This document shows positions 1 to 6,565 of a stretch of 18,523 nucleotides of DNA, one piece after another. The notes below the pieces were generated by a model. The model did no database searches. It was given only the letters and a program-made list of their open reading frames with translations, and was not told the origin of the DNA. Positions within the stretch are counted from its first letter, which is position 1; every line of letters begins with the position of its first letter. A program made the translations under genes and the position numbers. Source of the stretch: Cytophagaceae bacterium (GTDB taxonomy: Bacteria > Bacteroidota > Bacteroidia > Cytophagales > Cytophagaceae); NCBI GenBank assembly GCA_021151805.1, contig JAGKWN010000083.1, positions 1-18,523 of the forward strand, in the 5' to 3' direction.

Positions 1-55
1 TAATATAATCACTTAATGTTATTCTTGCATGGCTAGTTTATTAAATTGAGAATGC

Positions 56-2182
56 ATGAAGAGGATTGTTCTGTGGATGTTGATTTTGTTTTTACCCATT
101 TATTCCCACTCAAAAACAGTTAAATATTATCAACACTCAGATAATATCCTCATAGGTGGATATTCAGAAATTTTTACAGATACCGCTGATACATGTACAA
201 TACAGGACGTCATGCAAACGGATAAATTCGTTGCTGCCAGCAATACCATTCCCAATCTGGGAATTTCTTCAAAAGCTTTTTGGGTGAAGTTTACGATTCA
301 AAATGAATCTGACCTGAAGGAACTGCTCTTAGAATATGGACAGGTAATCGTAGATGAAATAAGTATCTATGTAGTCAATCCACAAAATAATAAGATTGTC
401 TATACGTATCACGCCGGTGAACAATATAAGTTCAGCAAGCGCATGTATGATTATCCGACTTATATTTTTTCGATTCCAATTCAAAAGGGAGAAACAAAGA
501 ATGTTTACCTGCACCTTAAAAGCGGCGAAGAAATAGTCGTACCGGTAACACTGGGTTCTGCAACATCGATTTTAGACGCCAATCATGACAAAGGATTTAT
601 TTTTGGTATGTATAGCGGAATCATCTTTGTGATGTTTTTTTTCAATCTGTTTATATACTTCACCCTTAAAGACTCTATTTATCTGAAGTACGTCATATAT
701 GTCTTCTCCATTGGTATGGCACAGGCATCCTTGTTTGGATATTCATTTCAATACCTGTGGCCGACTTCTCCGTGGATGGCCAATCAAAGCGTCTATTTGT
801 TTTCGTGCATTGCCAGCATCAGTGCATTGGAGTTTGCAAAAACATTTTTACAAATGAAAACACACACACCTATATTATACAAAGGCTCTTTTATTTTTAC
901 GTTTGCTTATATAGTAACTGAAATTTTATCGTTGGCAGGTTATTTCAACATCAGCTATTTTCTGGTGTTAACAAATGCAGGTTTGATTTGCGCCTACATA
1001 CTTATGGTCGCTATTGTTATATTTAAAAGAGGCTTTAAACCTGCATTGTTCTTTTTAATAGCATGGACACCTTTGTTGCTTGGTATAATCATCAGTGTAT
1101 TGAAAGATTTTGATATTCTGCCAGCTAATAATTTTACCAATTACACCATGGTAACAGGAACAGCACTTGAAGTAATACTGTTATCTTTTGCTTTGGCTGA
1201 CAGAATAAATATTTTAAAAAGAGAGAAAGAAGAATCACAGGCTCAGGTTTTACAAGCTCTGTTGCAGAATGAACTCATTATTAAAAACCAGAATATTCTG
1301 TTAGAGAAAAAAGTTGAAGAACGAACAAAAGAATTGTCTGATACGATTGCTGATTTAAAACAAACACAGCAGCAATTGGTGAGCTCTGAAAAGATGGCTT
1401 CACTGGGGCATTTAACTGCCGGAATTGCGCATGAAATAAATAACCCTATTAATTATGTTGTATCCAATGTGAAACCCTTGAAGAAAGATCTTGAAGATAT
1501 TTATGAACTGATACAGAAGTATGAAAACATAGATTCATTATCGGGTTTTCAAAATGAAATATCTGAAATCAATTCTTTTAAAAATGAAATTGATTATGCG
1601 TATTTGAAAAAAGAGATTGGAAGCTTATTGCAAGGCATTGAGGATGGAGCCGGGAAAACCGCCGATATTGTACAAGGACTTAAAGCATTTTCCAGAACGG
1701 ATGAAAAGGTTTTTAAACGCGCAAACATCCTTGATGGAATTAATTCCAGCTTAACTCTCCTGAATACGGAGTTTTCAGGAGCTTCGATCGAGGTGATCAA
1801 AAACTTTTCAGATCTTCCGCAGATAGAATGTTACCCGGGCAAATTAAATCAGGTATTCATGAACATCCTGAATAATGCTGTTTTTTCCATTAAAGAAAAT
1901 AAAGAACGTAAAGAAAAAGGACGGCTTATTATTACAGCTTACGCCGACAATCATAGAGTACATGTTAGCTTTAAAGACAATGGAACCGGTATTCCGGACG
2001 ATGTTAAAGCAAAAGTTTTTGAACCGTTTTTTTCTACCAAAGAAGCTGGTAAAGGTGCGGGTTTAGGAATGTCCATTGCGTTTGAAATTATCCGTGAGCA
2101 TAATGGAGATATTCAGTTGCATACGGAATATGGAGGAGGTAGTGAGTTTGTGGTAAGTCTGCCGGTAAACTATACAAGGTAA
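56..2182 (+). CDS. 7TMR-DISM sensor histidine kinase
   Basis: This 708-residue protein is a membrane-bound sensor kinase that should autophosphorylate on histidine and pass the phosphate to an unlinked response regulator. Residues 1-20 look like a signal peptide. Residues about 25-170 form an extracytoplasmic beta-rich region of the 7TMR-DISMED2 kind, and about 180-381 hold seven hydrophobic segments (7TMR-DISM). A charged coiled coil (about 385-445) leads into the H-box MASLGHLTAGIAHEINNP with His459. The ATPase domain shows an N-box around Asn603-Asn607, the G1 box DNGTGI at 641-646, an F-box VFEPFFSTK and a G2 box GKGAGLGMS at 665-673. All catalytic motifs are intact. There is no fused receiver and no neighbouring regulator on the same strand, so it is an orphan kinase. 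The stretch between H-box and N-box is long. DISMED2 domains are thought to bind carbohydrate-like ligands; the ligand here is unknown. Confidence 0.93.
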   Translation: MKRIVLWMLILFLPIYSHSKTVKYYQHSDNILIGGYSEIFTDTADTCTIQDVMQTDKFVAASNTIPNLGISSKAFWVKFTIQNESDLKELLLEYGQVIVDEISIYVVNPQNNKIVYTYHAGEQYKFSKRMYDYPTYIFSIPIQKGETKNVYLHLKSGEEIVVPVTLGSATSILDANHDKGFIFGMYSGIIFVMFFFNLFIYFTLKDSIYLKYVIYVFSIGMAQASLFGYSFQYLWPTSPWMANQSVYLFSCIASISALEFAKTFLQMKTHTPILYKGSFIFTFAYIVTEILSLAGYFNISYFLVLTNAGLICAYILMVAIVIFKRGFKPALFFLIAWTPLLLGIIISVLKDFDILPANNFTNYTMVTGTALEVILLSFALADRINILKREKEESQAQVLQALLQNELIIKNQNILLEKKVEERTKELSDTIADLKQTQQQLVSSEKMASLGHLTAGIAHEINNPINYVVSNVKPLKKDLEDIYELIQKYENIDSLSGFQNEISEINSFKNEIDYAYLKKEIGSLLQGIEDGAGKTADIVQGLKAFSRTDEKVFKRANILDGINSSLTLLNTEFSGASIEVIKNFSDLPQIECYPGKLNQVFMNILNNAVFSIKENKERKEKGRLIITAYADNHRVHVSFKDNGTGIPDDVKAKVFEPFFSTKEAGKGAGLGMSIAFEIIREHNGDIQLHTEYGGGSEFVVSLPVNYTR

Positions 2183-2221
2183 TTGTAACGGTCGGGTCAA
2201 TGAATTTATAAAAGAATAAGG

Positions 2222-2279
2222 GCTATAGGCTGTAAAAAGTCTTTCCATAAGCTAGACTTTTTGTTTTACAGCCTATAGC
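2222..2279. terminator. Hairpin terminator between convergent genes
   Basis: Inverted repeat with arms 2222-2242 and 2254-2279. The arms share GCTATAGGCTGTAAAA and AGTCT, and the right arm has five extra bases (a bulge). T-rich sequence lies within the right arm. It sits between the convergent kinase and lipoprotein genes and probably ends transcripts from both directions. Confidence 0.65.
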
Positions 2280-2284
2280 AAAAT

Positions 2285-3010
2285 TTATTTAGCTGTAACG
2301 ATGTATTGTTTGGCATCGTTGCAATCCACGTAATTCCCAACATATGCCTTAAGTTCTACGATCAGGTATGAACCGGCTAAATTGTTGGCATGATGACTAA
2401 CATGAATGGTTTCACCAGCTTCTAATATATAATCTGCACCATTTACGATATACATGGAAAATCCGCCGGCTGCATTGTCTGAATTATCGTATTTATTATC
2501 TGCAGAAGTATAATTCTGGATAGTAGCATGCGTTAAATCAAGTGGGTTTGTTCCTGTGTTTTTAAGATCTACTGTGTAATTAATGGTGCCGCTGGTTTGG
2601 CTGGTAATGGTAAAATTACTGTATTGCAATTTAGCGAAGTCGGCACAGGTCATGTTTACATAACTGAATACAGGTTGGGAAGAAAAGGTTGTGCCCTTTA
2701 CGGTAACCTTTACAGCGCCGCTGCTACTTGCCGGTACTTCAACCTGAATAGCGGTTCCTGTAGTACTTATAACGGTTGCGTCAACGCCATTAAAAGTTAC
2801 AGCAATATCGCTCACTGTTGTACCGAATGTGCCGCCGGTAATTTCCAGAGACATTCCTTCTACACCGTGTGCCTTGGATAAGGTAAGCGTAGGTCCAGTA
2901 TTTCCTGGTGCCGGATCGGAATCTTTTTTCTTTTTACAGGAATTTAATGCCAGCAGACTAGTCAATAAAAAAATAACCAGGCTGGATTTTTTATGTAAGA
3001 GAGCCATCAT
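2285..3010 (-). CDS. IPT/TIG-domain lipoprotein
   Basis: A 241-residue exported lipoprotein of unknown role. The N-terminus is a lipoprotein signal peptide with lipobox LNSC and lipidated Cys25, followed by a KKKKDSD linker. Residues about 40-118 resemble an IPT/TIG immunoglobulin-like domain (the features GxxLxIxGxxFG, VxFNGVxA and VxVP are visible). Residues about 119-241 form a second beta-rich domain bounded by two cysteines (CADF near its start, DCND near its end) that could form a disulfide; I do not recognise a family for it. Two adjacent ATGs (3010 and 3007) could start it. IPT lipoproteins are common surface or periplasmic adhesion and binding proteins in Bacteroidetes. It is separated from the next upstream minus-strand gene by 251 bp and is probably a single-gene unit. 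Confidence 0.85.
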   Translation of the reverse strand: MMALLHKKSSLVIFLLTSLLALNSCKKKKDSDPAPGNTGPTLTLSKAHGVEGMSLEITGGTFGTTVSDIAVTFNGVDATVISTTGTAIQVEVPASSSGAVKVTVKGTTFSSQPVFSYVNMTCADFAKLQYSNFTITSQTSGTINYTVDLKNTGTNPLDLTHATIQNYTSADNKYDNSDNAAGGFSMYIVNGADYILEAGETIHVSHHANNLAGSYLIVELKAYVGNYVDCNDAKQYIVTAK

Positions 3011-3149
3011 AAATAAGGTTAGTTATACGGTTGTGAAATGAATCGTATTTTAAGTATACTAAAAATACCTGGGCTAAGCAACCCGTTTCATGATTGGGAT
3101 CAGTGTTGCAACAGGTAGCATGCTTTTTTCACTTGTAGAAATAAACAGT

Positions 3150-3182
3150 AAAACCAGTCGATATGAATATCAGACTGGTTTT
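3150..3182 (-). terminator. Terminator of the thioredoxin-fold operon
   Basis: A perfect 10-bp stem AAAACCAGTC (3150-3159) / GACTGGTTTT (3173-3182) with a 13-nt loop. Read on the minus strand it ends in TTTT and lies about 80 bp beyond the stop codon at 3262. The rest of the 3011-3261 gap shows no convincing gene. Confidence 0.7.
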
Positions 3183-3261
3183 ATTGAAATCTGTTTAGAA
3201 TAACTATTTATTATTAAGCCTGCAGATAATCATTTTTTATCCTGCAATTCTTTAATCATAC

Positions 3262-3870
3262 TTATTTTTTCCACTTAATACCACAGCCAATCGCTTTTGT
3301 TGTAGTCGTTGGAACTTCTTTACCTGCCAGTAATGCGTCTACCGCTTGTTCCACATACTTCACGGTTACAGCAGAAGCATTGTCTGTGTTGTCATCAATT
3401 GCTCCGATGTATTTAACAATCAGGTCTGCATTTTCTTTCTTCAAAACAAATACATGTGGTGTTTTGCTGGCGCCATATGTTTTTGCAATCTCTTGTGTTT
3501 CGTCAACTAAATAGGGAAATGTAAATGATTTTTCCTTTGCTCTTTTCTTCATATTGGCAAAACTATCATCCGGGTAAGCTACAGCATCATTGGGATTGAT
3601 CGCTACAACCGGATAACCAAGCTTGGAATATTTATTGTTTAGAGCGATGATACGGTCTTCGTACTTCATTGCATACGGACAATGATTGCAGGTAAATACA
3701 ACGATAAAACCTTTTGCATCTTTTTTATCTGCAAGTGAAAATGTTTTGTCATCAATGTTTTTTAATTTGAAATCAATGGCTTTGTCACCAATCTGGTAAC
3801 CTCCATCTGTTATAAAAGATGCAAACACAATGCTGATGCTAAGGGCTAGGAATACAATTATTTTTTTCAT
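3262..3870 (-). CDS. Exported AhpC/TSA-like thioredoxin-fold protein
   Basis: A 202-residue thioredoxin-fold protein of the redoxin (AhpC/TSA, PRX-like) group. Residues 1-18 form a signal peptide, so it should act in the periplasm. The active-site region is VVFTCNHCPYAMKYEDR with Cys61 and Cys64 (a CNHC motif in place of WCxxC), and a conserved segment SKTPHVFVL carries the cis-proline. The C-terminal tail AIGCGIKWKK has a third cysteine, Cys197, which I recall as typical of this subgroup and which may take part in thiol exchange. It lies 23 bp downstream of a TlpA-like gene on the same strand, so the two are probably one operon. Substrate unknown; peroxidase or thiol-disulfide reductase activity are both possible. 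Confidence 0.88.
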   Translation of the reverse strand: MKKIIVFLALSISIVFASFITDGGYQIGDKAIDFKLKNIDDKTFSLADKKDAKGFIVVFTCNHCPYAMKYEDRIIALNNKYSKLGYPVVAINPNDAVAYPDDSFANMKKRAKEKSFTFPYLVDETQEIAKTYGASKTPHVFVLKKENADLIVKYIGAIDDNTDNASAVTVKYVEQAVDALLAGKEVPTTTTKAIGCGIKWKK

Positions 3871-3893
3871 TGGATTAGAATTTATATGGTGAA

Positions 3894-4379
3894 TTATGAA
3901 TGATGAAGTTTTATTTTTTCGTTCAGTTCTGTTTGGTTGAGATCACCTTCATGGAAGAAAACCTTTTTACCATTCTTATAGAAAACAGTTGCAGGAATGG
4001 CACCATCCCAGCTGCTGTCAACCTGGTCGATCCATTTGTTGGGATCGCCGGCGTTTAATGAGTATACCTTGTTTTGTAAGTTCTTCTTTTTTACAAATGC
4101 TTCTACTTTGGCTTTCTCAGAAACAAAGTCAAGATTGATGAGCAGGATCTTAATTTTTTTATTGGTTGTATCTTTTGCCGCCTGTTCAAAGTAGGGAAGT
4201 TCTGCCACACACGGGCCGCACCAGGTTGCCCAGAAATTCACGATGTAGAGTGTGTCGTTTCCCGGTTGTATGGTTTTAGCTTGTAGTTGTTCCAGCGTGG
4301 TTGTTTCAATCTGTGCAAATGAAATATTGGGCAGGAATGCAACAACTACAAATAGGAGTAGATTGCAGATGAATTTCAT
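3894..4379 (-). CDS. TlpA-like periplasmic thiol-disulfide oxidoreductase
   Basis: A 161-residue exported thioredoxin-fold protein. Residues 1-22 are a signal peptide ending ISFAQ. The classic motif WATWCGPCVAELP contains the redox pair Cys54 and Cys57, and the cis-proline is Pro129 in GAIPATVFY. The size matches the TlpA/ResA family, which keeps periplasmic cysteines reduced, for example in cytochrome c maturation. It is the first gene of a likely two-gene operon with the AhpC/TSA-like gene 23 bp downstream. No cytochrome gene is nearby, so the client protein cannot be inferred. The 207 bp upstream (4380-4586) hold no convincing gene. Confidence 0.9.
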   Translation of the reverse strand: MKFICNLLLFVVVAFLPNISFAQIETTTLEQLQAKTIQPGNDTLYIVNFWATWCGPCVAELPYFEQAAKDTTNKKIKILLINLDFVSEKAKVEAFVKKKNLQNKVYSLNAGDPNKWIDQVDSSWDGAIPATVFYKNGKKVFFHEGDLNQTELNEKIKLHHS

Positions 4380-4542
4380 AAATGAATGTTTACCTGAACA
4401 AGTAACGAATTATGTACAACAAATGAAACGTACAAAAAGCTTGTTAAAAGGAAGATACCTAAATACTAGATGGAAGACTGTAAAGCGTCGACAAAAGCAG
4501 GTAAAAAATAGATGGGAAAATTGAGACGATTTCATAAAAAAT

Positions 4543-4571
4543 AACAGCCTGCATGTTGTATGCAGGCTGTT
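4543..4571 (-). terminator. Terminator of the arsR-SRPBCC operon
   Basis: A perfect 12-bp stem, AACAGCCTGCAT (4543-4554) / ATGCAGGCTGTT (4560-4571), with a 5-nt loop. On the minus strand it is followed by ATTTTTTA. It lies 16 bp past the stop of the SRPBCC gene and is a textbook intrinsic terminator. Confidence 0.85.
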
Positions 4572-4586
4572 TCAAATAATATAGAT

Positions 4587-5087
4587 TTATTTTTGTGCAG
4601 CAAGAACCCCATCCAGGTTTTCGAGGGCCATTAAGAAGCCTTCTTTGAAGCCCATGGAAATAATCATTTCCAGATCTTCCAGTTTTTCATACGTGAGTTC
4701 TACTTGCACAGTTGTACCAGCAGTTGTTTCGCTGAATGCAATTTTCCATTTGGTGCGCGGAAAATCCATATTCAATTTACCGTATGCATCACAAAAAGCA
4801 TCCTGTAATTCAATTTTCTTTTGTGGATCGATGGATTTAAAATCTGCTCTTGCCCAGTGTTCTTCACCTTCAGGACCTACCATGGCATAGAGCCAGTACC
4901 CGCCTTCTTTAAAGTCCCGTGCTTTTGTTTTTGCTTTCCATGGTTTTGGTGCCCACCACTGATCAAGCAATTCTTTTTCTGTCCACGCTGCCCATACGTG
5001 TTTAAGAGGTGCAGCAAATTCTCGTGTAACGTTAATTTGATTTTTTCCTTTATCAACGGAAAAATCCATGAATAAACTACTTTTCAT
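4587..5087 (-). CDS. SRPBCC (AHSA1-type) domain protein
   Basis: A 166-residue cytoplasmic protein of the SRPBCC / AHSA1 (activator of Hsp90 ATPase homologue 1-like) superfamily. Hallmarks are the N-terminal strand followed by REFAAPLKHVWAAWTEKELLDQWWAP, the central GGYWLYAM segment and the amphipathic C-terminal helix GFKEGFLMALENLDGVL. These proteins form a helix-grip fold that binds a hydrophobic ligand; the ligand is unknown. The reading frame overlaps the end of the ArsR gene by 11 bp, so the two are translationally coupled. ArsR-SRPBCC pairs are widespread, with the repressor controlling its own operon. Met7 is an alternative start. Confidence 0.88.
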   Translation of the reverse strand: MKSSLFMDFSVDKGKNQINVTREFAAPLKHVWAAWTEKELLDQWWAPKPWKAKTKARDFKEGGYWLYAMVGPEGEEHWARADFKSIDPQKKIELQDAFCDAYGKLNMDFPRTKWKIAFSETTAGTTVQVELTYEKLEDLEMIISMGFKEGFLMALENLDGVLAAQK

Positions 5088-5403
5088 TTTCTTTGGTGTT
5101 CAGGTTGAGTAATACTTGATCCAGTTGAGAGAAGCGTTCTTCCCACAACTTTTTAAATTGTGCAAGCCAGTTGTCGATCTCTTTCATTTTGGTTACTTCC
5201 AGTTGATAGTATATTTCACGTCCGGTTTGTTTTTGATGTACCAGTTCACATTCAACAAGGATTTTAAGATGCTTTGATACAGCCTGCCGGGATGTATTGA
5301 AATGTTCGGCCAACGCATTCGGTGTCATTGCCTGCAGTGCAATAAGGGCCAGAATGGTTCTTCGTGTTGGATCAGCGATCGCCTGGAATACATCTCGTTT
5401 CAT
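5077..5403 (-). CDS. ArsR-family winged-helix repressor
   Basis: A 108-residue winged-helix repressor. It begins DVFQAIADPTRRTILALI, the usual ArsR first helix, and continues with the HTH ALAEHFNTSRQAVSKHLKILVECELV and the wing GREIYYQL. It lacks the paired-cysteine motif ELCVCDL of metal-sensing ArsR members and has one cysteine only, so it is unlikely to sense metals through that site. It belongs to the branch that sits upstream of SRPBCC proteins and overlaps that gene here. Two 16-bp operator-like repeats flank its own promoter, suggesting autorepression. Effector unknown. Confidence 0.9.
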   Translation of the reverse strand: MKRDVFQAIADPTRRTILALIALQAMTPNALAEHFNTSRQAVSKHLKILVECELVHQKQTGREIYYQLEVTKMKEIDNWLAQFKKLWEERFSQLDQVLLNLNTKENEK

Positions 5404-5421
5404 ATTATCGTTTTTGGATTA

Positions 5422-5461
5422 GCAACTGATTGGTTGCAAATATATGCAACTTTTCGGTTGC
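5422..5461 (-). promoter_or_regulatory. arsR promoter with two 16-bp operator-like repeats
   Basis: Read on the minus strand, the region contains GCAACCGAAAAGTTGC (5461-5446), then ATATATTT, then GCAACCAATCAGTTGC (5437-5422). These are two copies of GCAACC-N5-GTTGC starting 24 bp apart, each a dyad with GCAAC/GTTGC arms. The element TATATTTG (5444-5437), a perfect Bacteroidetes -7 TAnnTTTG match, lies between and into them. A TTG at 5465-5463, 18 bp upstream, could be the -33 element. A repressor bound here would block the promoter. Binding by the downstream ArsR protein is inferred. Confidence 0.7.
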
Positions 5462-5574
5462 GCAAGTGTTTTTTCGATTTAATTTTAAAATCCTTGAAAT
5501 CGACTCTGAAAAGGCTTTTTTATAATCAAGAAGAAAAAAAGTCATTTGTGTAATGAGTACTTGCATAAATTAAA

Positions 5575-5591
5575 TACGTATAAATACTTAA
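5575..5591 (+). promoter_or_regulatory. Predicted Crp/Fnr-type box 1 upstream of the regulator gene
   Basis: Contains TACGTATAAATACTTAA, identical over 17 bp to a sequence upstream of the porin gene. The core is an imperfect dyad ACGTA-TAAA-TACTT, the 5-4-5 geometry of FNR-type sites, with G at the third position of each half site. It lies about 65 bp before the start codon at 5655. Recognition by the Crp/Fnr protein is inferred. Confidence 0.55.
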
Positions 5592-5604
5592 TTTTATTAA
5601 TAAT

Positions 5605-5620
5605 TACGTAGATTTACATA
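5605..5620 (+). promoter_or_regulatory. Predicted Crp/Fnr-type box 2 upstream of the regulator gene
   Basis: TACGTAGATTTACATA fits the same dyad (ACGTA-GATT-TACAT) and starts exactly 30 bp after box 1. It overlaps TAGATTTA (5609-5616), one base off the TAnnTTTG -7 consensus, which would suit autorepression if that is the promoter. Confidence 0.5.
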
Positions 5621-5654
5621 TAACTACTTCTTAACCCTTTTAAAAAGTACGTCT

Positions 5655-6371
5655 ATGTCTACACTCACTTCGGTTACCTGTAACACCTGCCTGAACGAAG
5701 CCTGCCTGATCAAAAAGAATTGTCTGACAGCAGAGGCAGAAAAATTCATCAAACAACGTATTGCTTTTTTCTGCAAGAAAGGTCAGCAGTTTATTATTGA
5801 AGGTGCACCTGTACAAGGTTTATTCTTTATACAAAAGGGCAAGGCAAAAGTTGTACAGACTGGTATTAACGGGCGCGAACAGATTGTACGTTTTTCCAAA
5901 GACGGCGAAATTATCGGCCACAGAGGGTTTGCAGTAGGCGATCAGTACCATATTTCTGCAGAAGCCCTGGAAGATACCATGGTGTGTAATTTTTCAAATC
6001 GCGTGATGCTGGAAATGTTAAAAGATATTCCGGAATTAACGTATGAGATGATGCTTTTTTATGCGCGTGAACTGAACCGCAGTGAAACCAAAGTGCGTAA
6101 GATTGCACAAATGACGGTTAGGGAAAGGGTCGTAGATACGCTGCTTTATATCGACCGCAAATTCGGCCATACCAACCAATTGCTTAATCTTCAGCTCTCC
6201 AGACAGGAAATAGCTGATTTTTCGGGCACCACAGAAGAGCAGGTGATCCGTATACTTTCCATGCTTAAAAAGGAAGGTTTAATACGTAGTGTAGGTAAAA
6301 AAATAGGTATTGCAGAACTACAAAAGATGAAAAATGAAATTTCAGAGCATAATTATTATTTAGCAAGTTAG
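5655..6371 (+). CDS. Crp/Fnr-family regulator with FNR-like cysteines
   Basis: A 238-residue cytoplasmic transcription factor. The N-terminus carries Cys9, Cys12, Cys17 and Cys23 (CNTCLNEAC then C), followed by a cyclic-nucleotide-binding-like beta roll (about 35-125), a dimer helix (about 130-155) and a winged helix with the recognition segment LSRQEIADFSGTTEEQVIRIL. Cys111 lies in the beta roll. The Cys12 to Cys111 distance equals the Cys23 to Cys122 distance of E. coli FNR, so a 4Fe-4S cluster is plausible, although the N-terminal spacing CxxC-x4-C is one residue shorter than in FNR. In the recognition helix the Glu and Arg that read G:C are kept and the FNR Ser is Ile. It stands alone, ends at a terminator, and faces the porin-nrt operon, with which it shares an upstream motif. 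Likely role: control of nitrogen-oxide uptake genes and its own gene. Confidence 0.9.
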   Translation: MSTLTSVTCNTCLNEACLIKKNCLTAEAEKFIKQRIAFFCKKGQQFIIEGAPVQGLFFIQKGKAKVVQTGINGREQIVRFSKDGEIIGHRGFAVGDQYHISAEALEDTMVCNFSNRVMLEMLKDIPELTYEMMLFYARELNRSETKVRKIAQMTVRERVVDTLLYIDRKFGHTNQLLNLQLSRQEIADFSGTTEEQVIRILSMLKKEGLIRSVGKKIGIAELQKMKNEISEHNYYLAS

Positions 6372-6406
6372 TATTTATGTTGTTGTAAAATAGATTTTTA
6401 TATGTT

Positions 6407-6432
6407 AAACCTGCTTTAAAGCAGGTTTTTTT
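6407..6432 (+). terminator. Terminator of the Crp/Fnr gene
   Basis: A perfect stem AAACCTGC (6407-6414) / GCAGGTTT (6421-6428) with loop TTTAAA, followed by a run of Ts to 6432. It begins 36 bp after the stop codon and separates this gene from the downstream porin operon. Confidence 0.88.
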
Positions 6433-6492
6433 ATGTTGTAAAAAGTTGTCTCAACCTGCCAGATCCATGGCTTCCGTTTGTTTTTGACTACC

Positions 6493-6500
6493 TAGATTTG
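6493..6500 (+). promoter_or_regulatory. Candidate -7 promoter element of the porin-nrt operon
   Basis: TAGATTTG is a perfect match to the Bacteroidetes -7 consensus TAnnTTTG and directly abuts the predicted regulator box at 6501. No good TTG -33 element is seen 19-21 bp upstream, so the promoter may be weak or the true one may lie downstream of the boxes. Confidence 0.45.
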
Positions 6501-6540
6501 TACGTATAAATACTTAAATAATTGTACGTATTTATTAATC
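6501..6540 (+). promoter_or_regulatory. Predicted Crp/Fnr-type boxes upstream of the porin-nrt operon
   Basis: 6501-6517 is TACGTATAAATACTTAA, identical to box 1 of the regulator gene. A second TACGTA begins at 6525, 24 bp further on (TACGTATTTATTAATC), but only its left half fits the dyad AnGTA-N4-TACnT. The pair ends 25 bp before the porin start codon. Whether it activates or represses cannot be read from sequence. Confidence 0.55.
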
Positions 6541-6565
6541 ACGAAAACTAAAAACGAAACGGAAT

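Noticed and set aside
4252..4524. Plus-strand open frame of 90 codons with a very basic C-terminus
   Set aside because: Its first half is antisense to the tlpA-like gene and the rest lies in the promoter region of that gene. No ribosome binding site, terminator or recognisable domain supports it.
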